A DNA stretch of 8,728 bases from an uncultured Archangium sp. (lineage in GTDB: Bacteria > Myxococcota > Myxococcia > Myxococcales > Myxococcaceae): contig CAMLFP010000234.1 in NCBI GenBank assembly GCA_946479335.1, forward strand, positions 1 to 8,728, read 5' to 3'. This document shows positions 1 through 6,214 of the stretch, piece after piece. Every line of letters begins with the position of its first letter. The first letter of the stretch is position 1. The position numbers and the translations under genes are program-made. A model generated the notes under the pieces. That model saw only the letters and a program-made list of their open reading frames with translations. It was not told where the DNA came from and made no database searches.

Positions 1-2
1 TC

Positions 3-1925
3 GAGGTCACGCTGCGCCCGGCGACGGGAGACGACGTGCTGTCGACCGCGACGCTCGTCGCCGACGGAGGCAGCACCTACGCCGTCGTCGTCTACCAGGC
101 GAAGTCGGTGCCCGACGACGTGCGCTTCGACGTGCAGGCGTGGGTCTCCAACGACGGGTGCGCCGCGCCGCACTGGGGCAACGGCAGCGTCAGCGTCCCG
201 GCCCACTTCCGCCCGGGCGTGACGTCGGTGGAGGCGCGGCTCGACGCGCTCCCCGACAGCGACGGCGACCTCACCGTCGATGAAGTCGACTGCGCCCCCG
301 ACGCCGGCTGGCGCGGGCAGAGCATCGCCGAGCACTGCAACACCCGGCTCGACTACGACTGCGACGGCTTCGTGGCGTGCAACGACGCCGACTGTGGCGC
401 CCAGCCATGCATCTCGTCCCTCGCGCTCCTCGACGGCGGCGTCATCACCGCCGGAGCGTGCGTCTCGCAGACCGTGGCGCTCTTCAACGCCGGCGAGCCC
501 ATCACCCCCGCCGCGCCGGTCAGCGTCGCCTTCAGCGCGAGCAACCCCAGCGACACCTCCTTCTTTGACGCGCCCGGGTGCGGCGCGGCGGCCAGCTCCG
601 TCAACGTCACGGGCACCAGCGCGGCGTTCTCGTTCAAGGCGCGCCGCGCGGGCGCGGTCACCCTCAACGCCAGCGCCAACAACTGGGGCGGCGCCGCGGC
701 GGAGTACACCGTCGTCGCGGGGCCTCCCTTCGCGGTGAGCGTCGACGCGGGCGAGGCCAGCACCTGGCGCACCAACACCTGCATTCCCCTCACCGCGACG
801 TGGACCGACGAGTTCGGCAACCCGGTGTCGGGCGCGGCGATCCAGGCCAGCTCGGCGGAGACGACCGTGTACTCCAACAACACGTGCACGCAGTCGGGCG
901 CGTTGACGATGGGCGACACGCTGTACATCGCGCCGGCCGACGAGGGCGACGTCACGGTGTACGTCAGCTCGGGCACGACGAACGGGAGCGCCACTCTCCA
1001 CGTGCTGCGCCCCTTCGTGCCCGGCTCGCTGACGCGTTGGCCGCTCGTGGTGCACACCTTCCAGAACTCACCGTTCAAGGGCTACGCCGGGTACACGGTC
1101 GGCGCGACCTTCGACGCGGGCGTGCCTGCCGCGCAGCTGCGCGCGTACTTCTGGGCTGACGCCGGTTGGCAGCTCCTCGGGCGCGTGGCGAACGCCTCCA
1201 CGGTGTCATTCGCGCTGCAGACCGACCTCGACGCGGGCGCTGATGACCGCCGGTACTCGGTGTTCGCGATGGCGCCGCTCGGCCCGGCAGCGACCGATGA
1301 CCTCGACGGCACGTACCTCTTCGCCGACGGCTTCGACGACGCGCTGCTCGCGAAGTGGCGGCAGCGCGACGGCGGTTTCGTGCAGAGCTCCGCGCAGTTC
1401 TATTCGGGCACGGGCGCGCTGTTCTACGGGCTGGACACCACCGATCGGAACAACTTCATCGAGCCCGCGACGCCGCTGTACGAGCGCGACGTGATGGTGT
1501 GCAGCCGCTGGCGCGCCGACACCGACACCGGCCTCGACTTCGCGCAGCTGGTACGGCTGCAGACCACCTCGGACGAAGACCAGGAGCTCAACCGCGAGAC
1601 GAATCGCTGGAAGCTCGCCCACCAGACCGCCGCGGGAGACTGGTTCGCGTACAACAGCAGCAGCATCAACGTGCCGGTCTCCTTCTGGGACGAGATCTGC
1701 GTCGCGGAGTGGGACACCGACGCCGGCACCACGCTCGCCGGCTGGCGCAACGGCACGCTGCTCGGCTCCGAAGACGCGACCGCGGTTCACTCCGGGCCTG
1801 GCACCGTCGGCTACCGCCGCTGGCGGACGGACAACGGCGGCATCTACCTCGATGACTTCCGCGTGCGCCGCTACATCGCGCCGGAGCCGTCCGTCACCGT
1901 GCTGCCGCCGCTCCCGGCGCCGTGA
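3..1925 (+). CDS. Large secreted multidomain protein, 3' part (5' end outside window)
   Basis: The reading frame is open to the left edge of the window; the GTG at 36 is merely an internal codon, so the gene is 5'-truncated. Residue numbers here count from that codon. Residues 73-125 are an Asp- and Cys-rich segment (DSDGD, then LDYDCDGFVACNDADC) resembling the putative metal-binding repeats common in myxobacterial surface proteins. Residues 126-228 and 229-325 look like two Ig-like beta-sandwich domains (FxGNPVSGA-type loop at 260-267, alternating Thr/Val/Ser strands). Residues 427-615 look like a concanavalin-type lectin/LamG-like sandwich, beginning FADGFDD and ending YLDDFRVRRY. The tail is Pro-rich. 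No catalytic motif is visible. The likely location is extracellular or cell surface, inferred from composition and paired cysteines, since the signal peptide is not in view. The 3' end overlaps the convergent acetyltransferase gene by 32 bp. Domain names are by pattern only, and the function is unknown. Confidence 0.85.
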   Translation, partial: EVTLRPATGDDVLSTATLVADGGSTYAVVVYQAKSVPDDVRFDVQAWVSNDGCAAPHWGNGSVSVPAHFRPGVTSVEARLDALPDSDGDLTVDEVDCAPDAGWRGQSIAEHCNTRLDYDCDGFVACNDADCGAQPCISSLALLDGGVITAGACVSQTVALFNAGEPITPAAPVSVAFSASNPSDTSFFDAPGCGAAASSVNVTGTSAAFSFKARRAGAVTLNASANNWGGAAAEYTVVAGPPFAVSVDAGEASTWRTNTCIPLTATWTDEFGNPVSGAAIQASSAETTVYSNNTCTQSGALTMGDTLYIAPADEGDVTVYVSSGTTNGSATLHVLRPFVPGSLTRWPLVVHTFQNSPFKGYAGYTVGATFDAGVPAAQLRAYFWADAGWQLLGRVANASTVSFALQTDLDAGADDRRYSVFAMAPLGPAATDDLDGTYLFADGFDDALLAKWRQRDGGFVQSSAQFYSGTGALFYGLDTTDRNNFIEPATPLYERDVMVCSRWRADTDTGLDFAQLVRLQTTSDEDQELNRETNRWKLAHQTAAGDWFAYNSSSINVPVSFWDEICVAEWDTDAGTTLAGWRNGTLLGSEDATAVHSGPGTVGYRRWRTDNGGIYLDDFRVRRYIAPEPSVTVLPPLPAP

Positions 1926-2391
1926 GATCCATCGTCATCTCCACCATCGTCGGGCGGTAGCCGAGCGCACGGAACAGCGCCTGCCCCTGCGCGTTCGCGC
2001 TCGCGGAGTACAGCACCAACTGCTTCGCGCCCTTCTGCTGCAAACGCACGCGCGCCTCGTTCATCAGCGCACGGGCGACGCCGTGCTTCCGGTGCGGCTC
2101 CGCCACGAAGAGGTCGTGAATCGCGCCGTGCGCGTCGAGCAGCTTCGCCCAGTCGCGCTCCTCCACCGAGCCGTAGAGGTAACCGGCGATGACGCCGTCG
2201 ACCTCCGCCACCAGCAACAGCGACCCCGCGTCGCCGAGGAGCGAGTTGAAGTACGCGCGGTAGCCCTTCGCGATGTCCTTCGTGATGAAGAAGCGCGTGG
2301 TGTCCCACCCGTGGTGGAGCTTCACCAGCTGCTCCGCCAGCTCCGAGACCGGCTGCAGATCGCCGGCGGTCATCTCTCTCACGAGGGTCAT
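1894..2391 (-). CDS. GNAT-family N-acetyltransferase
   Basis: This is a 165-residue single-domain GNAT enzyme, the usual family length, expected to move an acetyl group from acetyl-CoA to an amine. The acceptor is unknown. The family core is clear: VREMTAGDL at the N-terminus (beta1), LLLVAEVDGVIAGYLYGSV at 58-76 (beta2-beta4), IHDLFVAEPHRKHGVARALM at 91-110 with the acetyl-CoA pyrophosphate loop R101-KHG-V-A106, and LYSASANAQGQALFRALGY at 127-145 (motif B, with the usual Asn and the FRALGY ending). I chose ATG 2391 because the domain begins right after it. The frame stays open upstream to 2640, but that extension is Arg/Ser-rich and lies antisense to the methyltransferase. The internal ATG at 2373 is an alternative. 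No Shine-Dalgarno is apparent just before 2391, but the start overlaps the stop of a possible leader ORF (ATGA). The gene is convergent with the secreted protein and divergent from the methyltransferase. Confidence 0.88.
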   Translation of the reverse strand: MTLVREMTAGDLQPVSELAEQLVKLHHGWDTTRFFITKDIAKGYRAYFNSLLGDAGSLLLVAEVDGVIAGYLYGSVEERDWAKLLDAHGAIHDLFVAEPHRKHGVARALMNEARVRLQQKGAKQLVLYSASANAQGQALFRALGYRPTMVEMTMDLTAPGAAAAR

Positions 2392-2420
2392 GACCAAAGC
2401 TGGTAGGAGCCCCGCTTCAC
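2388..2420 (-). CDS. Possible 10-codon leader ORF upstream of the acetyltransferase
   Basis: A GTG at 2420 opens a short frame encoding MKRGSYQLWS and ends with TGA at 2390-2388, which overlaps the acetyltransferase ATG as ATGA. A strong GGAGG (2429-2433 on the minus strand) sits 8 nt before the GTG, which is ideal spacing, whereas the acetyltransferase start itself has no evident ribosome site. This arrangement is what a translationally coupled leader cistron would look like. Its DNA is antisense to the first codons of the methyltransferase. Chance occurrence in GC-rich DNA is quite possible; there is no homology evidence for so short a peptide. Confidence 0.25.
   Translation of the reverse strand: MKRGSYQLWS
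2405..2409 (+). promoter_or_regulatory. Candidate ribosome binding site of the methyltransferase
   Basis: AGGAG lies 13 nt before ATG 2423. The spacing is longer than usual but this is the only purine-rich match nearby, and it argues against the upstream in-frame starts at 2273 and 2390. Confidence 0.45.
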
Positions 2421-2422
2421 GA

Positions 2423-3151
2423 ATGCAACCTCCGGTGTGCCAGCAGGGCGACTCCACCCGCGACGAGACGTGGCGGCGCGCGCTCGACGGGCGTAAGGCC
2501 GACGCGCTGATCTCCGACCCGCCGTACTGCCTGCTGACGCGGCGGCGGAAAGACGGCGACCTGCGCGACGCGAAGCACAAGAAGATCGACCGCGGGCCGG
2601 TGCGCCGCTTCGAGAACGTGCGCGAGTTCCGCGACTTCACGCGCGCCTGGCTCGAAGTCGCGGTGCGCTACCTGACGCCCGACGCGCCGATCGTGTTGTG
2701 GATGAACCTGCTCGGCCGCGAGCCGATGACCGCGGTGTGCCGCGAGCTGGGCTACCCCCACGTCCGCGGCGAGTACGTGTGGGGTAAGCGCACGCGCGAG
2801 GGCAACTCGGGCGAGGAGATCCTGCGCGTGGTGGAGACCGCGCTCGTCTACACGCGCGCGCCCGCGCCGCCGATGACCGACGCGTCTCCGGCACTGCCGT
2901 GGGCTGCGGTCGCGGGCTACGACGACGACGGCGAGGCCACGCGCTGGGGCAGCCACCCGAACCACAAACCGTTCGGCGTGCTGGAGCCGCTGGTGCGCAC
3001 GTGGAGCCACCCCGGCGCGCTGGTGGTCGACCCGTTCGCGGGCTCGGGCTCCATCCCCGCGGCGGCGCTGAAGCTCGGCCGCGACGTGGCGTGCATCGAG
3101 CTCGAAGGTGACTGGGCTGCGCGCGTCACCGAACGCCTGCGCGCGACGTGA
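2423..3151 (+). CDS. Solitary DNA methyltransferase (N6/N4 amino-type, beta order)
   Basis: The predicted protein has 242 residues. It would transfer a methyl group from S-adenosylmethionine to an exocyclic amino group of DNA. Catalytic motif IV is SDPPYC (DPPY at 32-35), motif X-like HKPFGVLEPL is at 181-190, the SAM-binding motif I is DPFAGSGS at 203-210, and an acidic motif II residue follows in CIELEGDW (E226). DPPY preceding FAGSG is the beta-class arrangement of the N6_N4_Mtase family; DPPY favours adenine as target, though N4-cytosine cannot be excluded. The stretch between motifs (about 36-180) would hold target recognition. I chose ATG 2423 because the conserved core (QQGDSTRDETW) begins immediately after; GTG 2435 is possible. 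The longer frame from 2273 reads through the acetyltransferase in antisense and lacks family-like sequence. No restriction endonuclease or specificity gene lies next to it, so it looks like an orphan methylase. Its stop is only 6 bp from that of the convergent lipoprotein gene. Confidence 0.9.
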   Translation: MQPPVCQQGDSTRDETWRRALDGRKADALISDPPYCLLTRRRKDGDLRDAKHKKIDRGPVRRFENVREFRDFTRAWLEVAVRYLTPDAPIVLWMNLLGREPMTAVCRELGYPHVRGEYVWGKRTREGNSGEEILRVVETALVYTRAPAPPMTDASPALPWAAVAGYDDDGEATRWGSHPNHKPFGVLEPLVRTWSHPGALVVDPFAGSGSIPAAALKLGRDVACIELEGDWAARVTERLRAT

Positions 3152-3157
3152 GGGGCG

Positions 3158-3841
3158 TCACTGCGCGACGATCGAGATCTCGAAGCTGCCGGAGGTGCCC
3201 AGCTCACCGTCGACGATGATGTACGCCGACGTGCCGCCGGGAACGGTGAAGGTCACCGACTCGGGCTGGCCCGCGCCGTTGAGCGTCGTACCGGCGAGAC
3301 ACCCGCCCGCACCGCACGCCGACGCCTGCACGTAGAGCAACGGGTCGTATTGCTGGTTCAGCGGCGTCACCGTCACCGAGTACTGCGTGGTCGAGAGCGG
3401 GTTGAGGAGGTACGTCACATCGCTCCCCGACGCGACGCCACCAGAAGGGCAGCCCGCGTTCGTCTGCAAGCCGAGCCCGTAATAGTCCTGCGCGCCCACC
3501 GTGGTGCCGAGGTACGTGCCGCCCGCGGTGACGTCCGGCGCCATAGCGCAGGTGTCACCGCCGTTGAGCGTCGGAATCCCCGCGTCGGCGACGCCCGCAT
3601 CGGCGAGGCCTGCGTCCATCGTGCCCGCGTCATCGGGACCAGCGTCCATCGTGCCCGCGTCACCCGGACCGGCGTCCATCATGCCCGCATCGGTAACACC
3701 GGCGTCATCCCAGCCTGCGTCCACGTCGCCGCCATCAACAAAAACGCCTGCGTCGTGCGTACCGCTGTCTGCGACCCCCGCGTCATTCGACGAAGGAACT
3801 CCGCACGACAACAGCAACAACACGACCCAGGCGTTTCGCAC
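3158..3841 (-). CDS. Lipoprotein with (xxDAG)n stalk and beta-sandwich-like domain
   Basis: This 227-residue protein starts with a short lipoprotein signal: hydrophobic VVLLLL and lipobox L10-L-S-C13, so Cys13 should be lipidated. Residues 20-88 are a low-complexity tract of five-residue units ending in DAG (for example MMDAG, TMDAG, VADAG), probably an extended acidic spacer holding the following domain away from the membrane. Residues 92-227 form a compact domain beginning GGDTC, with DYYGL, GSDVTYLLNP, YSVTVTPL, DPLLYV, and AYIIVDG strands and cysteines at 98, 131, 176 and 181. It resembles the pre-peptidase C-terminal type of beta-sandwich seen in secreted proteins, here without a protease. 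The start is GTG 3841; the ribosome site is weak. The gene lies 11 bp downstream of the Pal-like gene and is probably co-transcribed with it. No enzymatic role is visible; a surface adhesive or structural role is a guess. Confidence 0.85.
   Translation of the reverse strand: MRNAWVVLLLLSCGVPSSNDAGVADSGTHDAGVFVDGGDVDAGWDDAGVTDAGMMDAGPGDAGTMDAGPDDAGTMDAGLADAGVADAGIPTLNGGDTCAMAPDVTAGGTYLGTTVGAQDYYGLGLQTNAGCPSGGVASGSDVTYLLNPLSTTQYSVTVTPLNQQYDPLLYVQASACGAGGCLAGTTLNGAGQPESVTFTVPGGTSAYIIVDGELGTSGSFEISIVAQ
3578..3784 (-). repeat. Degenerate 15/30-bp tandem repeat encoding xxDAG units
   Basis: The basic unit is 15 bp (five codons ending Asp-Ala-Gly). In the central part a 30-bp higher-order period is plain: on the + strand near-identical CGTCCATCGTGCCCGCGT-type units begin at 3613, 3643 and 3673, with diverged copies at 3583 and 3703. 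About thirteen DAG/DGG-type units occur in all. Such arrays can expand or contract in frame, changing the stalk length without breaking the gene. Confidence 0.85.
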
Positions 3842-3852
3842 AGCGAACGACT

Positions 3853-4548
3853 TTAGCGCTTCCGGAACTCCACGCGGCGGTTGGCGGCCCAGGCCTCTTC
3901 ATTGGAGCCGTTCACCGCGGGCTTGTTCTCGCCATAGCCGACGGTGTCGAGCGCGCCGCCCGAGACGCCGAGGTCGACGAGGTACTTGCGCACCGACGCC
4001 GCGCGCTTCTGCGAGAGCACCATGTTGTACTCCTCGGTGCCGCGCTCGTCGGCGTTGCCCTCGAGCGTGAAGCGCAGGCTGCCCTTCTTGATGCACTCCG
4101 CGTACGACGCGAGCGTCGACTGCGTGGTCGACTCGATGTTGTAGTCGTTGAAGCCGAAGCGCACAGGCTCGAAGGTGCACGACGTGTCGGCGCCCTTCGC
4201 CGCGCACTTGCCGCTCACGCAGCCCTGGCCCGACGGGCAATCATCATCGGCCGCGCAGGAGATCGACGTGTCGGCCACGATGCACTTGCCGGCGCTGCAC
4301 TTCTTGCCTTCGCCGCAGCCCGTGGTGCCGTCGCACTCCGGCTTGGGCTGGCACTTGTTGCTCTGGCAGACGAAGCCCTCTTTGCAGTTCGCGTTGGTCG
4401 CGCACTCCTGGCACTGGCCCTGTACGCAGACCTCGCCCTTCTCCTTGCAGTGCTCGTCAGACTCACACTTGGGGTAGGTCGGAGGGCACGCGGTGAGTGC
4501 CAGCACGGCCACAGCGGACAAACCAAACGGGATCTGGAAGTTGCGCAT
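3853..4548 (-). CDS. Pal/OmpA-domain lipoprotein with four Cys-rich repeats
   Basis: The predicted protein has 231 residues. Signal and lipobox are LALTAC, with Cys21 as the lipidated residue. Residues 28-115 hold four units of four cysteines (28/34/41/46, 49/55/61/66, 72/78/84/89, 98/104/110/115), spaced C-x5-C-x5-6-C-x4-C, probably two disulfides per unit. The C-terminal part (about 125-231) is a Pal-like OmpA domain: GNADERGTEEYN at 164-175 carries the Asp that binds meso-diaminopimelate in this family, followed by LSQKRAASVRKYL, VGYGENKPAV and the final NRRVEF with the binding Arg. It should anchor the outer membrane to peptidoglycan. The Pal match is close, but the Cys-rich insert is not part of the standard Pal, and no tol genes are adjacent, so this is more likely a paralogue than the Tol-partner Pal. 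ATG 4548 is preferred over GTG 4560 because AGGTG precedes it by 9 nt. It is the first gene of a two-lipoprotein operon. Confidence 0.9.
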   Translation of the reverse strand: MRNFQIPFGLSAVAVLALTACPPTYPKCESDEHCKEKGEVCVQGQCQECATNANCKEGFVCQSNKCQPKPECDGTTGCGEGKKCSAGKCIVADTSISCAADDDCPSGQGCVSGKCAAKGADTSCTFEPVRFGFNDYNIESTTQSTLASYAECIKKGSLRFTLEGNADERGTEEYNMVLSQKRAASVRKYLVDLGVSGGALDTVGYGENKPAVNGSNEEAWAANRRVEFRKR

Positions 4549-4557
4549 AGCGGGTCG

Positions 4558-4562
4558 CACCT
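4558..4562 (-). promoter_or_regulatory. Ribosome binding site of the Pal-like gene
   Basis: AGGTG on the minus strand ends 9 nt before ATG 4548. It overlaps the in-frame GTG at 4560, which is why the ATG, giving a normal-length signal peptide, is taken as the start. Confidence 0.5.
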
Positions 4563-4606
4563 AGCACCAAACGGTTGATCTGCGTAGCGATTCCCAGCGG
4601 GTGGCC

Positions 4607-4623
4607 TTCGGGCGACGCCCGAA
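4607..4623. promoter_or_regulatory. Perfect 17-nt dyad in the divergent intergenic region
   Basis: TTCGGGCG-A-CGCCCGAA has 8-bp arms around one central base. It lies 59 bp before the Pal-like start and about 71 bp before the inferred transcription start of the sigma-54 candidate promoter. As DNA it could be a binding site for a dimeric regulator serving either or both divergent genes; as RNA in the Pal-like leader it could form a 7-bp hairpin with a 3-nt loop. No poly-T follows on either strand, so it is not a standard terminator. Confidence 0.45.
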
Positions 4624-4660
4624 TATTCCGCTGAGCCGCAGTTTCGACGGGTTCGGAGTC

Positions 4661-4676
4661 TGGCACGGGGTTTCCA
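4661..4676 (+). promoter_or_regulatory. Candidate sigma-54 (-24/-12) promoter of the response regulator
   Basis: TGGCACGGGGTTTCCA matches the consensus TGGCACG-N4-TTGCA at every specified base except the G of the -12 GC pair, which is C. It gives a predicted start near 4687 and a 42-nt leader before ATG 4729. The downstream gene is itself a sigma-54 activator, so autoregulation would make sense. The mismatch falls on a strongly conserved base, hence moderate confidence only. Confidence 0.4.
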
Positions 4677-4718
4677 ATGCCCTGCCCCGTTCCCCCTCAA
4701 ACGCGGCAAAATAGCCAC

Positions 4719-4723
4719 AGGAG
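4719..4723 (+). promoter_or_regulatory. Ribosome binding site of the response regulator
   Basis: AGGAG with 5 nt before ATG 4729 fixes this start, which also begins directly on the receiver-domain beta1 strand. Confidence 0.75.
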
Positions 4724-4728
4724 CCCCG

Positions 4729-6189
4729 ATGCCTGCCACGATCCTCGTTGTTGATGATGAACGGAATATTCTGCTGACGCTGAGTCAGGCGCTGCAGCTC
4801 GAAGGCTACAAGGTCGAGCTCGCGTCAGACGCGCAGGTGGCGCTCGACATCGTCGCCGCGCGGCCGGTCGACGCGGTGTTGATGGACGTGAAGCTCCCGG
4901 GGATGGACGGCCTCACCGCGCTCTCGAAGCTGCAGCAGCTCAAGCCGGAGCTCCCGGTCATCATGATGTCGGGCCACGGCACCATCGAGACCGCGGTCAA
5001 GGCGACACAGTCGGGGGCGCGCGACTTCCTCGAGAAGCCGCTGGGCCGCGATCGCATGCTGCTCTCGCTCAAGAACGCGCTCGAGCACCAGCGGGCCCTC
5101 GAAGAGCTGGCCACCCTGCGCGCCGACGTCGGCCGCTTCGACATGGTGGGCGGCAGCGCGGTGATGCAGCGGGTGTACGCGCTCATCTCGCGCGCCGCGC
5201 CGTCGGAGGGCCGCGTGCTGATCACCGGCGAGAACGGCACCGGCAAGGAGCTCATCGCGCGCGCCATCCACACCCACAGCAAGCGCAAGAGCGGGCCCTT
5301 CGTGAAGTTGAACTGCGCCGCGGTGCCGCACGAGCTCATCGAGTCGGAGCTGTTCGGCCACGAGAAGGGCTCGTTCACCGGCGCGGTCACCGCCCGGCGC
5401 GGCAAGTTCGAGCTCGCCGACGGCGGCACACTGTTCCTCGACGAGGTGGGCGACATGCCCGCGCAGATGCAGGCCAAGCTGCTGCGCGTGCTGCAGGAAG
5501 GCGAGCTGGAGCGCGTGGGCGGCGGCGAGACCATCAAGGTGAACGTGCGCGTCATCGCCGCGACCAACAAGGACCTCGAGGCGGAGATCGCCGCCGGGCG
5601 CTTCCGCGAAGACCTCTACTTCCGCCTCAACGTGGTGCCGCTGCACGCGCCGCCGCTGCGCGAGCGCAAAGAAGATCTGCCCGCGCTCATCGACGCCTTC
5701 CTCGACGACGCCTGCCGGAAGAACGGCCGCAAGGCGCTCAAGCTGCTGCCCGAGGCCACCGAGCGCCTCGTCGCGTGGGACTACCCGGGCAACGTGCGCG
5801 AGCTGCGCAACCTCGTCGAGCGCCTCGCGATCCTCTGCGAAGGGCCGCTCGTCTCGGGCGCCGAGGCCGAGGCGCTGCTGCCGCGTGCGCGCGCCCGGCA
5901 GAGCGCGCCGGTGACGACGACGGAGCCGCGGGAGGTGCCCCTCGCGCCGCCGCCCGCGCCCGCCCTGCCCGTCTCGCGCTACCGGGCCGACAAGCCGTTC
6001 CGCGATCAGGTCGAGGAGGCGGAGCGGGAGATCATCCTCGGGGCGCTGCAGTTCGCGAAAGACAACGCGACCGAGGCGGCGCGGCTGCTCGACCTCGAGC
6101 GCGGGCACTTCTACAAGAAGATGAAGTCGCTCGGCCTCAAGCGCACCGGCGGAGAGACGCACCTCGGAGAATCGTCTGTCGACGCGTGA
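4729..6189 (+). CDS. NtrC-type sigma-54-dependent response regulator
   Basis: This 486-residue protein has the standard three parts. The receiver (about 4-120) has the acidic pair D9/D10, phospho-acceptor D53 in [12 protein letters not shown]81 and K103. The AAA+ domain (about 137-370) has Walker A GENGTGKE at 167-174, the sigma-54-contacting loop in the form GSFTGA at 214-219, Walker [11 protein letters not shown] at 233-242, the arginine-finger region [10 protein letters not shown] at 292-301, and sensor [10 protein letters not shown] at 354-361. After a Pro/Ala-rich linker (about 387-420), a Fis-type helix-turn-helix (about 433-472, [25 protein letters not shown]) binds DNA. All residues needed for phosphorylation, ATP hydrolysis and sigma-54 contact are present. 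The overall form, including the [11 protein letters not shown] ending, is NtrC/NtrX-like, but no histidine kinase or nitrogen gene is adjacent, so I give no symbol. It is divergent from the Pal-like gene; the next gene starts 25 nt after its stop and may share its transcript. Confidence 0.97.
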   Translation: MPATILVVDDERNILLTLSQALQLEGYKVELASDAQVALDIVAARPVDAVLMDVKLPGMDGLTALSKLQQLKPELPVIMMSGHGTIETAVKATQSGARDFLEKPLGRDRMLLSLKNALEHQRALEELATLRADVGRFDMVGGSAVMQRVYALISRAAPSEGRVLITGENGTGKELIARAIHTHSKRKSGPFVKLNCAAVPHELIESELFGHEKGSFTGAVTARRGKFELADGGTLFLDEVGDMPAQMQAKLLRVLQEGELERVGGGETIKVNVRVIAATNKDLEAEIAAGRFREDLYFRLNVVPLHAPPLRERKEDLPALIDAFLDDACRKNGRKALKLLPEATERLVAWDYPGNVRELRNLVERLAILCEGPLVSGAEAEALLPRARARQSAPVTTTEPREVPLAPPPAPALPVSRYRADKPFRDQVEEAEREIILGALQFAKDNATEAARLLDLERGHFYKKMKSLGLKRTGGETHLGESSVDA

Positions 6190-6214
6190 GCGCTGAGTTA
6201 CATTGCGCGCCGTC

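Noticed and set aside
353..1078. 241-codon minus-strand frame inside the secreted protein gene
   Set aside because: It mirrors the Ser/Thr/Ala-rich plus frame; no ribosome site or domain was found.
2273..2422. N-terminal extension of the methyltransferase to 2273
   Set aside because: It is antisense to the GNAT gene and has no family-like sequence; AGGAG at 2405 supports a later start.
2392..2640. N-terminal extension of the GNAT frame to 2640
   Set aside because: The extension is Arg/Ser-rich, antisense to the methyltransferase core, and lies outside the GNAT fold; the domain starts just after 2391.
3172..3183. Perfect 12-bp palindrome TCGAGATCTCGA near the convergent gene ends
   Set aside because: It lies within codons for the conserved-looking FEIS end of the lipoprotein, has no loop and no following T-run, so neither a terminator nor a clear operator is supported.
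3573..3790. Tandem repeats considered as a CRISPR array
   Set aside because: The period is constant at 15/30 bp without unique spacers and translates in frame to DAG units within a lipoprotein gene.
4349..4362. TGGCAC...TTGC-like sigma-54 match
   Set aside because: Spacing between the two elements is 2 bp too short, and it lies inside the Pal-like coding region on the antisense strand, with no gene start downstream.
4621..4775. GAATATTC-containing similar strings at about 4621 and 4762
   Set aside because: The resemblance is short; one copy is within the receiver-domain codons. Not enough to call a repeated operator.
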